Below are positions 49,494 through 60,888 of a stretch of DNA of 64,000 bases, in pieces. A program made the translations under genes and the position numbers. Source of the DNA: Gonatopus flavifemur (Eukaryota; Arthropoda; Insecta; Hymenoptera; Dryinidae). The stretch is taken from assembly GCA_018340375.1 (NCBI GenBank), contig JAFFJZ010000001.1:16386001-16450000 (forward strand). The letters are read 5' to 3'. Within the stretch, counting starts at the first letter, position 1. Every line of letters starts with the position of its first letter. The notes under the pieces are model-generated. The model was not told the origin of the DNA. It did not search any database and saw only the letters and a program-made list of their open reading frames with translations.

Positions 49494-50024
49494 TCCGACA
49501 AACAAAAAGATATCTATTAGTATCTAAAAGATGTCTTGAGAGACTTTCGTAAAGATATCTTGATGACATCTAAAAAATGTCTTATGCAACAAATTTCAAC
49601 GAGTCTTAGATATCTCAAAAAAAGTCTCGCAAAAGATATGTTTTAGATATCTTCAAGATGTCTTTTTGGAACCATTAAAACGTCCCAAACAGCAAAAAAG
49701 GATCACTAATGAGTTCTGGAAAAGGAACATGGCGTGACTTTTGCTCTCCTCACTTGTACAATTTTTAAGATGTGCAACAAATATAATTTAGAAACTCTTT
49801 CAAGATGTCTTTTAGACTCCGTTAATTCGAGATCTAAAAGATGTCTTCCAAAAATACCTCAAAGACGTGGTTCTGATATTTCTTGGAGATGTCTGAAAGA
49901 TATCATTTCGATATTTCTTGAAGATATCTTCTTTGTGATGTCGTTTAGACATCTAAAAGAAATCTTTTCGATGTATCTAAAATATATCTTTTAGATGTCT
50001 TCAACACCTTCGGTGTTTGTTGGG
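49494..50024. mobile_element. AGATATCT / AGATGTCT-saturated element, TA target
   Basis: Ends TCCGACAAACA and the inverse of CCCAACAAACACCG, flanked by TA at 49492-49493 and 50025-50026. AAGATATCTT, AAGATGTCTT, AGACATCT and close variants appear more than a dozen times in both orientations. Non-coding; open frames reflect the repeated word. Confidence 0.82.
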
Positions 50025-50647
50025 TAATATCAGCTATTCTTCTCAAAAGTACTTGGACTAAATATCATTCGGGTATTCTTTGAATTTTCAATTCCAACAA
50101 TAATTTGTGATAAAAATCTTTAGTATTCCATCTTAGGGAATTGAGGGCGAAACCTCCTTTCAGGACGATAAGCACAACTATGTGCCGTACTATATCTCCT
50201 AAAATAGGAGATGAAACTTCCAATGCATCAGATTTACCTTGTTCAGTGGACTGTAGATTGAGAAGAATTCCATTATTTTCCTCCACCAGCAGTCGTTATC
50301 TCATGATCTTGAAAGGGTTGGGAAGGGTTAAGAATGGATTTTCACTCCAAGAAATTTGGAGAGTGAAATTTCGGACAAAATCGGGGGGAAGTTTGTCAAT
50401 TTATGATTGAGTCTTGCGTGACAAAAACTGTTCAAAGCCTGACAACAATTCCTTGTCCGGTTTGATTCCGCAATTTTCATCGCAATAATAAAATACGGTG
50501 TCAAATAAACAATCAGAATCGTCTGAATTAGAATATTGATTAATAATGACCTGCACCATTGACAATTAAATTCAATTTTTTTTTATCCAAAGTTTTTTCA
50601 ATTGGAGATGAAATTTAATTCTTAATTAAAATTTTTCCCGGTTAGCG

Positions 50648-51755
50648 CACGGAGAAAAAAGATCATAGAATCATCACTAGAAAAGATAGTAACCTTGTGA
50701 CAACTACGAATTTCTGTCCACAGTCGCTAACAGAGACGAGTAATGATTCCTATTTTGGTATACTATATTGTATTTGAATCCCAGGTGTACGTTGACAAAT
50801 GTACCAAGCTTGGTGCCAAGCTTGAGCTAATGCTAGTCAACATTGGGCCTAGCATGGTTACTAACATTGGCACCAAATTAGATTAATGTCTGGGATGATA
50901 ACAATGTTCAACGCTTGGCATCCAAGCTTGGTTCAATATCAAGATTCAATATTGGTTTTATGGTTTGAATCGATATTGGTGCCATGATTGATATACAATC
51001 AACCTCAACGAATAGGATAGTTTTCTTATCGGCATCCAAGCTTGATCGAATATAATGTATTCCGACACATGAAATTTCGGAACATTGGATTTCGACACAG
51101 TCACTTTAGTCTAGATAGCACGAGAGTTCTAAAAGAGTTCAGAATTAATGGAATGGATTCATAAAGAACTCTTTTAGGACTCTTGTGCTATCTGGGAAGG
51201 AGTTAAGAGGATACCCGTATTTGGGCTGACGAACGTTCAGGCGTATAATCTTTCAAGTTTCTGAAATGCGGATGAATTCCAAGTCCACGTCATGTGGCTG
51301 TATCTAAGCTCACGGCGAGTCAAGTGTCGATTGAGGCTTGGTTGGCGAAGAATAAATCAAACGCAGCGAAATATGCTTAATCCTAGCATTGATGTCTGAG
51401 GTGCTGTTGAGAATTGATGAGCTGTGACGGGCCAAGCATCAGTCGAGGAATGGTTAACAAAAATTGAATCAAACACGGCAAAATATGCTAGGTCCTATCA
51501 TTGGTATCTAAGGCTCTATCAACGCTTAGTCAGCTACGGTGGGCCAAGCATTGCCCAAGGCTCGGCTAACGAGACTTGGCATACCAAGCTTGACGCCAGT
51601 CATGGTCCAATTGTCAGTTTTGGTATGACTTGCATGGGTATATAACAAAATAGGAACCATTACTCGTCTCTGTTACCGACTGTGTAAAGAAATTCGTAGT
51701 TGTCACCAGTTTAATATCTTTTCTAGCGATCACTCCATGATCTTTTTTCTCCGTG
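50648..51755. mobile_element. CACGGAGAAAAAAG-ended element rich in CCAAGCTTGG
   Basis: Inverted ends of about 110 bp starting CACGGAGAAAAAAGATCAT, with inner landmarks GTGACAACTACGAATTTCT and AACAGAGACGAGTAATG in both arms. The core repeats CAAGCTTGG, TTGGTGCCAAGCTTG, AACATTGG and similar. A smaller element at 51111-51196 is nested. No transposase. Confidence 0.85.
51111..51196. mobile_element. CAGATAGCA-ended mini-MITE, nested
   Basis: An 86-bp hairpin: CTAGATAGCACGAGAGTTCT at the left and the inverse of CCCAGATAGCACAAGAGTCC at the right, with TAAAAGAGTTC in both arms. Same end type as 34759-35020 and 56825-57226. Confidence 0.8.
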
Positions 51756-52024
51756 CAATCAAATTGGATTTTTTTCAATCAACAGTAGAATTTAATTCTG
51801 AATTATAATGTTGAATCGAAACGATTTTCAATCTCAAAATGATGTTCATCTGTTGATTGGAAAATGAATTGTGCGTACACACCGCAGAATAGGTGAATAT
51901 CAACTGACAATGACAGTGCAACGTCACTGATTCAATTAGTCAGAAGCATTGCCAACTGTACCATCAGGGACTATTGACTGATTATGCAATGAAATCTCAC
52001 TGATCTCATTCAGTGGTCTGTCCT

Positions 52025-53506
52025 CAATTGAGCGCCCGGATCTAACGCCCAGCTGAGCGCTCGAACAACGTCTCGAAACCTGATCCAGTCGACCACTAGA
52101 ACGAAAAAAACGTCATCAAAATGGAAAATAAAAAATATACCCTGTTAGAACTTATCTAAATATATATTTTGCATACAAAAAATTTTCTTCTACCATGAAT
52201 AGTTTGTGAGATGAAAATTAAAAAGTGAAATTTATTTTTCCTCAAAATCAATTTCAATTCAAAGTATATTTTACGATTACTCGGCGAGAAGTCATCGGAA
52301 TGACTTGAAATTTGCTATACGGCTTCATCATTGACCCTCAAAGACAACCAGTGGATTCAATTTGTTGAAATATTCCATCATCCAGTGAATATTCAACAAT
52401 CAACCAATGCTATCGAGAACACGCGTTTTCGAATTTCCATGGAAACAAGTGTCGTAGGAATTTTCGATTTGGAAAAACTCAAAGCGACAAACTTGTTCGA
52501 CAATGTTCCAAGAAGTTTTCTTGAAATTTTCAGATCAATCGAGTGAAAAGTGTGGGAGATATTGAACAATGTTTACGATGACTCGATGCGCTTATGTACC
52601 ATCGAGCATATAGCGTCGTGTATCGTAGTTAAATAGCATTGCCGTGACGGTAAGCCAGACGGGACATCGTAACCCCGCTTAAAAGATCCGGTTCAAATCT
52701 ATTAACTGGTCAATCAGTATGAATCAGATTTTTGTCCAGGAATTTTCCTGTTTGATCTTATCCGAATATAATCGGTTCGAATGGGAAATGTTTACTCAAT
52801 GAGATATAATCAGGAAATGCGGATCATGTACATTCAAATTCACTGATTATATCCCATTGAGTAGAAATTTCCTATTCAAACCGATTCTATCTGAATAAGA
52901 TCCAATAGGAAAATTCCCGGAGAAGAATCTGATTTATACTGATTGACGAGTTAATGAGTTCAAATCGGATTTTTGAAGCAGGGAAACGTTGTTCAATATC
53001 TCCCACGCTTTCCACTCGATTGATCTGAAAATTTCAACTTTGTTGCTTTGAGTTGATCCAAATCGGAAATTCCTTCGATACTTTTTCCCATGGAAACTCG
53101 CAGGCGCGCATTTTCAACAGCATTTGTTTATCATTAAAATATTCATTGGATAATGAAATATTTTAACAAATTGAATTCACCAGTTGTCTTCGGGGGTGAA
53201 TCATGAAGCCGTATACCAAATTTCAAGTCATTCCGATGACTTCTCGTTGAGTAATCGTGAAATATACTTTGAACTGAAATGGATTTTGAGGAAAAAAAAT
53301 TTCCACTTTTGAATTTTTATCTTACAAACTATTGATGGTAGGGGAAAATTTTTTGTATGAAAAGTGTGTGTTTGGATGAGTTCTAACAGGGTATATTTTT
53401 TATTTTCCATTTTGACGACTTTTTTCTCGTTCTAGTGGTCGACTGGATCAGGTTCTGAGACGTTGTTCGAGCGCTCAGCTGGTTGTTAGATCCGGACGCT
53501 CAATTG
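52025..53506. mobile_element. 1.48 kb foldback (long palindrome)
   Basis: Left arm 52025-52815 and right arm 52843-53506 are inverted copies. The outer ends CAATTGAGCGCCCGGATCTA and the inverse of CAATTGAGCGTCCGGATCTA lead into GACCACTAGAACG and AAAATGGAAAATAAAAAATA. About 100 bp near 52571-52670 in the left arm is missing from the right. An open frame of 71 codons (52331-52546) lies inside the arm and is not preserved in the other arm, so it is not a convincing gene. No transposase. Confidence 0.88.
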
Positions 53507-54879
53507 CAAAAACAGTGAGATTTTACTGATTCAAGTTTTGGGAGCATGATATGTATAAACCCAATGTAATTCGAATCAATTCTTATTTTCTATTTCCTCA
53601 CGGACCCTGGCCACTTATCCAATTTCTGTACACTGTTAGAAATTTCTGATTGAACTTCCAATTACATGTAATGGAAGCAAAAGTTATTCACGTGACTGAA
53701 CAATTTATTGAAATTTCAATTATCTCTGAATGAAATTTCAGTTACGAGAATATATATTAATGTATAATATAATATAGCGAAAATTGAAAATTCAGTTGCG
53801 TGTGAATTAATTCTCATTCCAATCACCGAGAATTGGGAATTTCATTTACAAATGTACATGAAAAATATATGAAATTCGAAGACATTTCTAACAGTGTACT
53901 GTTCACCCCAACAGAGCACTGAGGCCCAAAGAATCTTGAATAGAGGTGCATTGAACATCCAGACTTTTGATGGCGTTTGAAAAAATTCACACCAAAAAGT
54001 ATTCTTTCAACACTACATGATGTAATTTTCACACCGTAAAGTTTTATTCTAGCACCGTTCAGTGTCAATTTGACACCGATTTTGGGGTAGACATAATAAT
54101 GTTAATTCTGACACTATTTTGACACCGCATTTTTTACAGTGTACGGTGCAGTGAATGATTGCAATTCAAAACAATCTCATTGGATAATTTGAACAGGTTT
54201 CGACAAATATAATTCTCAAATTTCACATTTCAATACATTTCAGTACAAAATTTATCTATTGAATAGTTGTTCCCATAGTACAGACAATCATCAATCATGA
54301 TTTAACATAGGAATGGGAATACTGGTAACAGTAGCGTCTGATGAATGTACGATTCCAAACACATTGCTTTTGGGTTGAGAAACTTTTAACTAAATTGGAA
54401 TCCTGCATCCACCAAATAGGAAAATATATATTTCACCACGTACATACTTTCACCCGAACAAATATATATACATATCTATGCATGATAATTTCTGTATACA
54501 GAATATGCATTCGTATCGCATAGAATGCTGATGTTCAATTCCATTTCCACATCATTGATGATCATACATACGCACAAAAGTTATGGAATCACTCGCACAA
54601 ATTGAGGGTGAAATATATGGTACAATGAAATTCAAAATAACACGGGAGTAGATATTACTTTCATCAATTGTTTTCAGCGAATGGCTACTCTTCATCAAGA
54701 GATTATCGATTAAATTTTCCTCACTCTCTTCTTCGTCGAACGGATGAAGTTTGCCGCAGTCATCAGTCTGAAGATATGCATTTTGAGAATAATGTTCGTG
54801 TAGTAAAATTTGTCTAAGGGACTATACTAGTATACCAGTGTAAATACTCAAAATTTGGGTAGTTTTTTTGAGAGAAAGG

Positions 54880-55115
54880 TATTCTATCGAATGTTTCGAA
54901 CATTCGAGGATACTATGTTGTAGAATTTTTCTGTGTAAAAATATCGAAATGCGAGCGACTTATGCGTTGTTTCCGGAAAAAACAGTTCTTCTGCTGCAGC
55001 CATGATTTCGGTCGCTTGAGTGAGTGAAATAAAACAAAACAAGAAACGACCTTGAACTACGAGGTATTCTTCGTTCCGCACCACAGTGGTCCAAAATCTC
55101 AAAAACCTGGCCAAA
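54880..55115 (-). repeat. Dispersed repeat with ATGGCTGCAGCAGAAGAAC, copy 1
   Basis: Read on the minus strand, CACTCACTCAAGCGACCGAA and AATCATGGCTGCAGCAG, then CATAAGTCGCTCGCATTT, match 59895-60180 on the plus strand (CACTCAAGCAACCG, ACCATGGCAGCAGTTGAGCA, GATAAGTCGCTCGTATTT). The conserved ATG start and the following MAAAEELFF-like frame hint at a coding origin, but the second copy does not keep the frame. Confidence 0.6.
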
Positions 55116-55207
55116 AGTCGGAAAATAAATTTTTTCTCTCTAAATTATCACCCTTGAAATAGTTTTATAGATCCTTGAAGCACCATTTAGCGATGCCAGT
55201 TCATCAC

Positions 55208-55433
55208 ACGGAGAAAAAAGTCTTGCTGGGATAACAAGCAGGTCTGTTACTATAGCGCCTACAAAAAAAACTAGCTGGAAGAGCAAGAAAAATGATTGAC
55301 ACGACTACATTTTTTTGCTGACATAAACAAATTTGTTAACAGAACTAACGTCTTAGCTGCTGGAGTGAATATTTTTGCAAGGACAACAAATTTCTTTGTA
55401 GGCGCTATAGTAGCAAACCGTTCTTTCTCCGTG
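55208..55433. mobile_element. CACGGAGAAAA-ended MITE, second copy
   Basis: 226 bp, with ends CACGGAGAAAAAAGTCTTGC and TTCTTTCTCCGTG. Very close to the MITE inside mariner A at 11192-11419, including ACTATAGCGCCTACAAA and its inverse. Confidence 0.88.
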
Positions 55434-56245
55434 CACGGATGCCTCGAGGAAACTGTTTATAACGTCTCGAATCTGAGTAAAAGAAAGTATCGAAGTGAAC
55501 ATCAGTGTGCACAAAAAAATATATACTTTTTGAATGTACAGTGTTTTCCAACGGATTGATTGATTTGGATTCCATGAAATGGATTATAATCTTGAAAGTA
55601 CATACTTTCATAATATTTGATCATATATGGCATGAAGAAACAATCCTAAGAATGAAAGAACAATTCATAGATACACCATGTTTTGGAATTGACTGTGAGA
55701 TACGTTAATTAATCGAGAGGTAAGTTAAGAATGGGTCAACGTGGGGTCAAGTTTTGATTCTCAAAACGTTCATCTGACATCCGAGAAAGAAATCTATAAA
55801 TATTGGCTGCTCATCTGGCTGTTATGGAACTATTTGCAATGAAAAGTGAAAATACACCGAAAATGCTCTTTGCACGAAGTACCATACGTGTCGAACACTG
55901 AGTTTGCTGATTGAATGACTTGGATGAAAATTGTAGGATTGAGAGAGAGACATCTGATGGGGACTGAGGGACGGATCCAGGGGTGGATATTGGGGGGGTT
56001 CACACTCATTTTTTGCACCCGATCACTATTTTTCTTTTTTTTTCTTTCTTTCATTTTATTTCCACATTCTTTCCAAAAGCGTGCGGAATTTCATTTTTAT
56101 ATACGTCTTTTCAAATTATTTAGGACGGTCCTGTTTTGCGAAAGAAAGCTGAGTATCTTTTTAACGAAACATTCCCATAAAAAATAATTGAGATGAAAAT
56201 TCTTGAAATTGAAGGGGGGGTTCTGTTCTTGCGTAAGAGTTTGAA

Positions 56246-56757
56246 AGAAATCCGGGGAATTCTCGGACTTTTGTCCGCCATATTGAATCCGTCATTGTGA
56301 ATTTTGAAAATATGACAACAGATTCGTAACCAACTACCCCAAAAACTACTAGATACCGAGTTTGAAGGAAATTCGATGATTTTTCAAATTATCGTCAGGC
56401 ATATTGGATCCACCATTTCGAATTCTGAAAATTCGACAACGGACTCATAATCAGCAACCCAAGAAACTGCTCGGTGCCGAGTTTGAAAGAAATGCGATGA
56501 ATTTTCAGATTTTCATCCGCCATGATGGATCCGCCATTTAGAATTTTGAAAATTTGACAACGGATTCGTAATGAACAGCCCCAAGAACTGCTGGATACCA
56601 AGTTTGAAGAAAATTCGATGAATTTTCCGATTTTTGTCCGCCACATTGGATCCACCATTTTGAATTTTGGAAATTTTACAACAGATTCATAATCAGCGAC
56701 CCCACACACCCCCGAGTATGGAGTTTCGAGTTCATTTGATGACTCCGTATAGTTTTG
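56246..56757. repeat. Satellite with a 121-bp period, about four units
   Basis: TCCGCCATATTG-like starts occur at 56274, 56395, 56516 and 56637, exactly 121 bp apart. Shared phrases include GACAACGGATTCGTAA, CCGAGTTTGAAGGAAATTCG and GATGAATTTTC. Since 121 is not a multiple of three, the open frame on the minus strand is accidental. Confidence 0.9.
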
Positions 56758-56824
56758 GCGAACTTTTTCGCATTTTGGACCACTGTGCGCACTGAGAGGA
56801 ATAAAATTAATTAATTTTACCAAA

Positions 56825-57226
56825 CCCGGATAGCATCGGGAGGTTTTCTGAACGTTCAGAAAACGTTCAAATAAAATCCCAGGACGTTCTAAAAACGTCA
56901 CGTGTACGTCCCAGGGACATACAAATGTTCTGTGATGTTCAATTTATGTCCGCCACGCGACGTTCTGGGGACGTGTTCAATAAAGATGTCAATTACGTTC
57001 CGCGATACTACGCATACGTTCGTAAAGGTTGGTTTCCATGAAAGTACGTTTGAGAAACGTAACGAGAACGTCCCGTGGTGGATGAAAAAAACGTACTGGG
57101 AACGTATTCAGGTGCATCAAAAATGAACGTCCTCTGAACGTATTTGAACCTACTTCCCGAAGACGAAGCGCGCAGAACTAAGGGCATGTTTCTAAAACGT
57201 CCAGAGGACTTTCAATGCTATCTGGG
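56825..57226. mobile_element. CCCAGATAGCA-ended element saturated with AACGTTC
   Basis: Ends CCCGGATAGCATCGGGAGG and the inverse of CCCAGATAGCATTGAAAG. GAACGTTC, ACGTTCTG, GAACGTA and related words occur roughly twenty times in both orientations. Non-coding. Confidence 0.82.
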
Positions 57227-57365
57227 AAAGGACCAAACAATTATTTCATGGTCATTGGTACCGAAAATATAGGTATATGTAACCAAATTGGTAACTATAA
57301 TTTTTTGACATCGTTAACAATGAAGCTTGCCAACACAAAACTTTCAGGACTATTGGAAATTAACT

Positions 57366-59034
57366 CCCTGGTGGAAATATTTCTCCGAATTTTCTCCGAA
57401 TTTCTCATTTTTGAGAGTTTCGGAGGAATTCGGAGAAAAAGCTATAAAAAATATTCGCAAATCCCCGTTTCTTGATGAAACGTTCATATTTCCTCCTAAA
57501 TGGTCCAAATTTCTCCGCTAATCAGAAAAAGGGAATCGAGAAGTTTGGAATGCTTCGAATGCAACATATTCGAAAGAATTTGTGATTTTTGGTCAAAAGT
57601 TGAACACTTTCTCACTAAATTTTGAAAGTAAATCATACCGATTTCCTTCGAATTTCTCCGAATTTCATCCATATATGTGTTCAATATATATTAGGGAATG
57701 TTCGGAGAGAATCCGGCAAATTTTCAGAAATTGAATGCAACTATTTCCACATCTTCTCCGAAGCAATTTAGAGAAAGTCAAATAAATTACTTGAATTGTT
57801 CAATCGATCCGAGTATTCCAATTTTCTCCGAATTCCTCCGGAAACATGTAACAAATAGAGAGTTTAGTGGATTTCTAGACATGATTTTTTGTCAAACTGA
57901 GGGAAAATTCGGAAGAAATCGGATATATATTTGAAGATTTATTGACATGTATTTTTCAAGAAAATTCAGGGGAATTTGGATCACTCGTCAACATTTGAAC
58001 GCGTGATGGATTATTCCGATTGTTTTCGAATGGGTACGAAAAAAGGTGGGAAGGACCTGCCTCTCCGAAGTTCTCCGAACTTTATCTACATTCAAATTTC
58101 CATACATTGGAGAATTTTCGGAGGGAATCGGGGGGATTGTCAAAGGTTGAATAGAACAGTTCCAATCCTCCCTCAGAAGTAGTTCGGAGCGATTTGGAAA
58201 AATGATGTAAATTCTTCGAAGAAAGGAATTATTCTGATTTTTCTCGAATTTCTACAGGAACAGCTGGCATATGAAAGATTCACGGAATTTCTTGGCAAGT
58301 TGTTCTTGTTATACACTGAGGAAAAATTCGGAGGAAATCGGAAATATTTTTGAAGATTCATTGGCATGTTTTTTTCGAGAAAATTCGGAGGAATTCGGAT
58401 CACTCACCAACATTTAAACGCGAGTCAGATTAATCCGATTGTCTTTGTATGGCTACGAAAGCGGGTGGAAAGGACCTGCCTCTCCGAAGTCCTCCAAATT
58501 TTATCTATATTCGAATTTCCATACATCAGAGAATTTTCTCCCTCAGAAGTACTTAGGAGAAATTCGGAAGAATATTCTGATTATGGAATAAATTATGTTA
58601 AGAATATGAATAATTCGAAGAATACTATAATCATTTCAGAAAGAATTCGGAGAAAATCTGAACCTTTGATTCAGAAAAATCATTTGAGGCGGAGTATTTC
58701 GGAGAAATTCGTGAATTGAATATGAAATTTAGAGAAAATCTGGATAAATCGGAGAAAATTTCGGAGTGAGTCGGAAAAGATTGGAGAAATATTTCGATCA
58801 CGAAATAAATTACGTCGGACAAATGAATAATTCGGAGAAAAAAGTGATCTTTCGAGGAGAAACTCGGCAAAAATCTGAATCTCCCAATTCGGAGAAGTGA
58901 CTATGAGCGAAGTGTTCCGGAGAAACGTCTCAATTTGGTATAAAATTCGGAGAAATTCCCGAACAAAATCGGAAAAAAACGGAGAAAAATTCGGCAAAAA
59001 TCGGTGAAAATTTGGAGAAATATTTCCATCAGGG
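57366..59034. mobile_element. 1.67 kb element saturated with TTCTCCGAA / TTCGGAGAA
   Basis: Ends CCCTGGTGGAAATATTTCTC and the inverse of CCCTGATGGAAATATTTCTC. Almost every 30 bp contains TCTCCGAA, TTCGGAGAAA or a one-base variant, in both orientations. A roughly 350-bp block with GGGTACGAAAAAAGGTGGGA and GGACCTGCCTCTCCGAAG near 57970-58130 recurs at 58385-58510. The many open frames are due to these words. The ends resemble those of 48559-48834. Confidence 0.88.
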
Positions 59035-59894
59035 CTGAGTTGAATTTATTCATTGTTAAAGATGATTAATGATGAATTGTGATTATGAACTTCAAATATC
59101 AAGTGATACTTCACAGAAATGAAGATAAGAATCATCATTCCAGTTGAGACAAAATTTCCCCTTCGGAATCAACATGCAGCGATACGATATGTGCATATAG
59201 AGGTTATGGAAATCACATATTAATCTGAAAACATAACCTTGAAACGAAAAATACTAATCTCTGAATTTTCCGATGTTATGCTATCCGCATAACTCAATTC
59301 CAAACCATCAACCACATCAGTGATGCAAATACCACATGAATAATAATTTAGGATATTGCTCCTTTTTATTCAAAATACGAATATGTTTTACTTAAAAAGT
59401 TCGATGGCATAATGGAAAGGGGTCTCACTTCATTGATGTTCAATGAAAGCTTATTTTCAAAGATTTCGTACCTGGATCGAGCTTTTGCAAAACAATAATA
59501 AGAGTTTTACTCATGTTTCCTTTACCATCGATTGATCATCATCACGACATCAATTGTGACTCATCAGTATGAATTACTGATTGTATGTTCAATCGACATA
59601 AAACAGTCAAAATAACCAGCATCTGTTAGTTATAGCTAACAATTTTTATGATGAGGGATACATTTGGTGATTATCACAAAAATAAAAGGTTTGTTGATGC
59701 TTAATTTATATTTAGTTGTGATTACCAAAAATAATTGATTGGGTCACTTTTGAGACATTTTTCTTAGGTATCGATGACTAATACTTTCTCTCAGTGAGTG
59801 AACAAGAATATTTTTTATTGGATATTAATTAGGCCAAAAAAAACAAAGCCTTTCTTTAAAACTCCGTCATTTTGTCAGATTTTGATGTTTTTCA

Positions 59895-60180
59895 AAAAAC
59901 TTAGTTCATGGTACGAAGAATACCCTCTAATTTAATGTCATTGTTGCTTTTTCAACTACCCGGGAAAAAGAATTCCATGTATGGACCCATATATTCATAT
60001 ATGATTCATATATGATTCATATACGCTCATATACGACCATATATGAATTATTTTTTCCCGGGTATTCAATTTCAGTCACTCAAGCAACCGACACCATGGC
60101 AGCAGTTGAGCAACTTTTTTTTCTTGACACCCCCGAAGGTAGCGGATAAGTCGCTCGTATTTTAATATTTTTGTGTTTTG
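59895..60180 (+). repeat. Dispersed repeat, copy 2, carrying a MITE
   Basis: Counterpart of 54880-55115 in the opposite orientation, interrupted at 59959-60062 by the short CATATATG MITE. Confidence 0.6.
59959..60062. mobile_element. CATATATG-saturated MITE, short copy, TA target
   Basis: Ends CCCGGGAAAAAGAATTCCAT and the inverse of CCCGGGAAAAAATAATTCAT, flanked by TA at 59957-59958 and 60063-60064. Only 104 bp, with CATATATGATTCATATATG-like words filling it. It belongs to the family at 8120-8548. Confidence 0.9.
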
Positions 60181-60314
60181 AACGTTCTCACTGGTATAGC
60201 TCTTTAAGCTTACTTTCAAAAGTATGGTCGTGTTGAATTCCTAATCGAGTTGGGAATTTATATTGAGCCAAGAAAGTTATCATCGTGCCTGCCTTAAAAG
60301 AAAAATCGTGGAGC

Positions 60315-60490
60315 CAACCTCGCGGCGAGTATGGGAAAAAAGAAATACCTAGTTGTAGCAACTACTTCCGTAGCTGATTTTTCACCATCTGCGAAAGTGG
60401 TCACGGCAACTATCGTGTTAGTTCAGTCAATTAACGTGGTATTTATCCTGACTACTAATGAGTTGCTACAACTACACGGATCAAAGTATG
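60315..60490. repeat. Fragment rich in AGTTGTAGCAACT
   Basis: TAGTTGTAGCAACTACTTCC near the left and GAGTTGCTACAACTACACGG near the right are inverted, with CGGCAACTATCG and GTTAGTTCAG between. Related in vocabulary to 48384-48925. The open frame here is not a gene. Confidence 0.5.
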
Positions 60491-60795
60491 GAGTAATGAT
60501 TTCCACAAATTACCAGCCAGAATAGTAATTTGATGAAAAGTATTCCAAAATTATAATGAATACAACATAATATCGATCTCACGTTCATTCCAATACTTTT
60601 ATTTTCAAATGAATCGTAATTTCTAATTTTCATCGTTATTTAAATTATTCGATTTGTTATATTCGGATTTGTGTTTTCAAAGTTTTTTCTATGTTCGTAT
60701 TTTTTTTACGTTAGAAATGTGGATTCGATCCGCAAATAGAATCACGTCGTCATTGATACCAAAGTGAAGAGAAAGTATCGAAATTTACTTTATAG

Positions 60796-60888
60796 AGAAG
60801 TTGATCCAGTACGAAGTTGTCGAAAAAGAAATGAAGTTGGCATCCATATCTACAGAAAAATACTATGCACGAAGAGATTCTTCACTTC
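60796..60888 (+). other. Weak candidate exon of the spondin gene
   Basis: The acceptor-like TTTACTTTATAG at 60784-60795 and donor-like TTC|GTAAGG at 60889 bound 93 nt whose phase matches the end of 47090-47262. Joined there it would read R, then EVDPVRSCRKRNEVG and on, with no stop. No thrombospondin-repeat tryptophans are present, so it may be chance. Only transcript evidence would decide. Confidence 0.2.

Noticed and set aside
52331..52546. A 71-codon gene in the foldback arm
   Set aside because: The opposite arm does not preserve the frame, and no family is recognised.
52571..52700. A second tRNA-like promoter (GGTTCAAATCT near 52689)
   Set aside because: There is no convincing A box at the right distance, and the B-box-like string belongs to the foldback arm.
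56395..56901. A 168-codon minus-strand open frame with internal repeats
   Set aside because: It runs across the 121-bp satellite, whose period is not a multiple of three. No family is recognisable.
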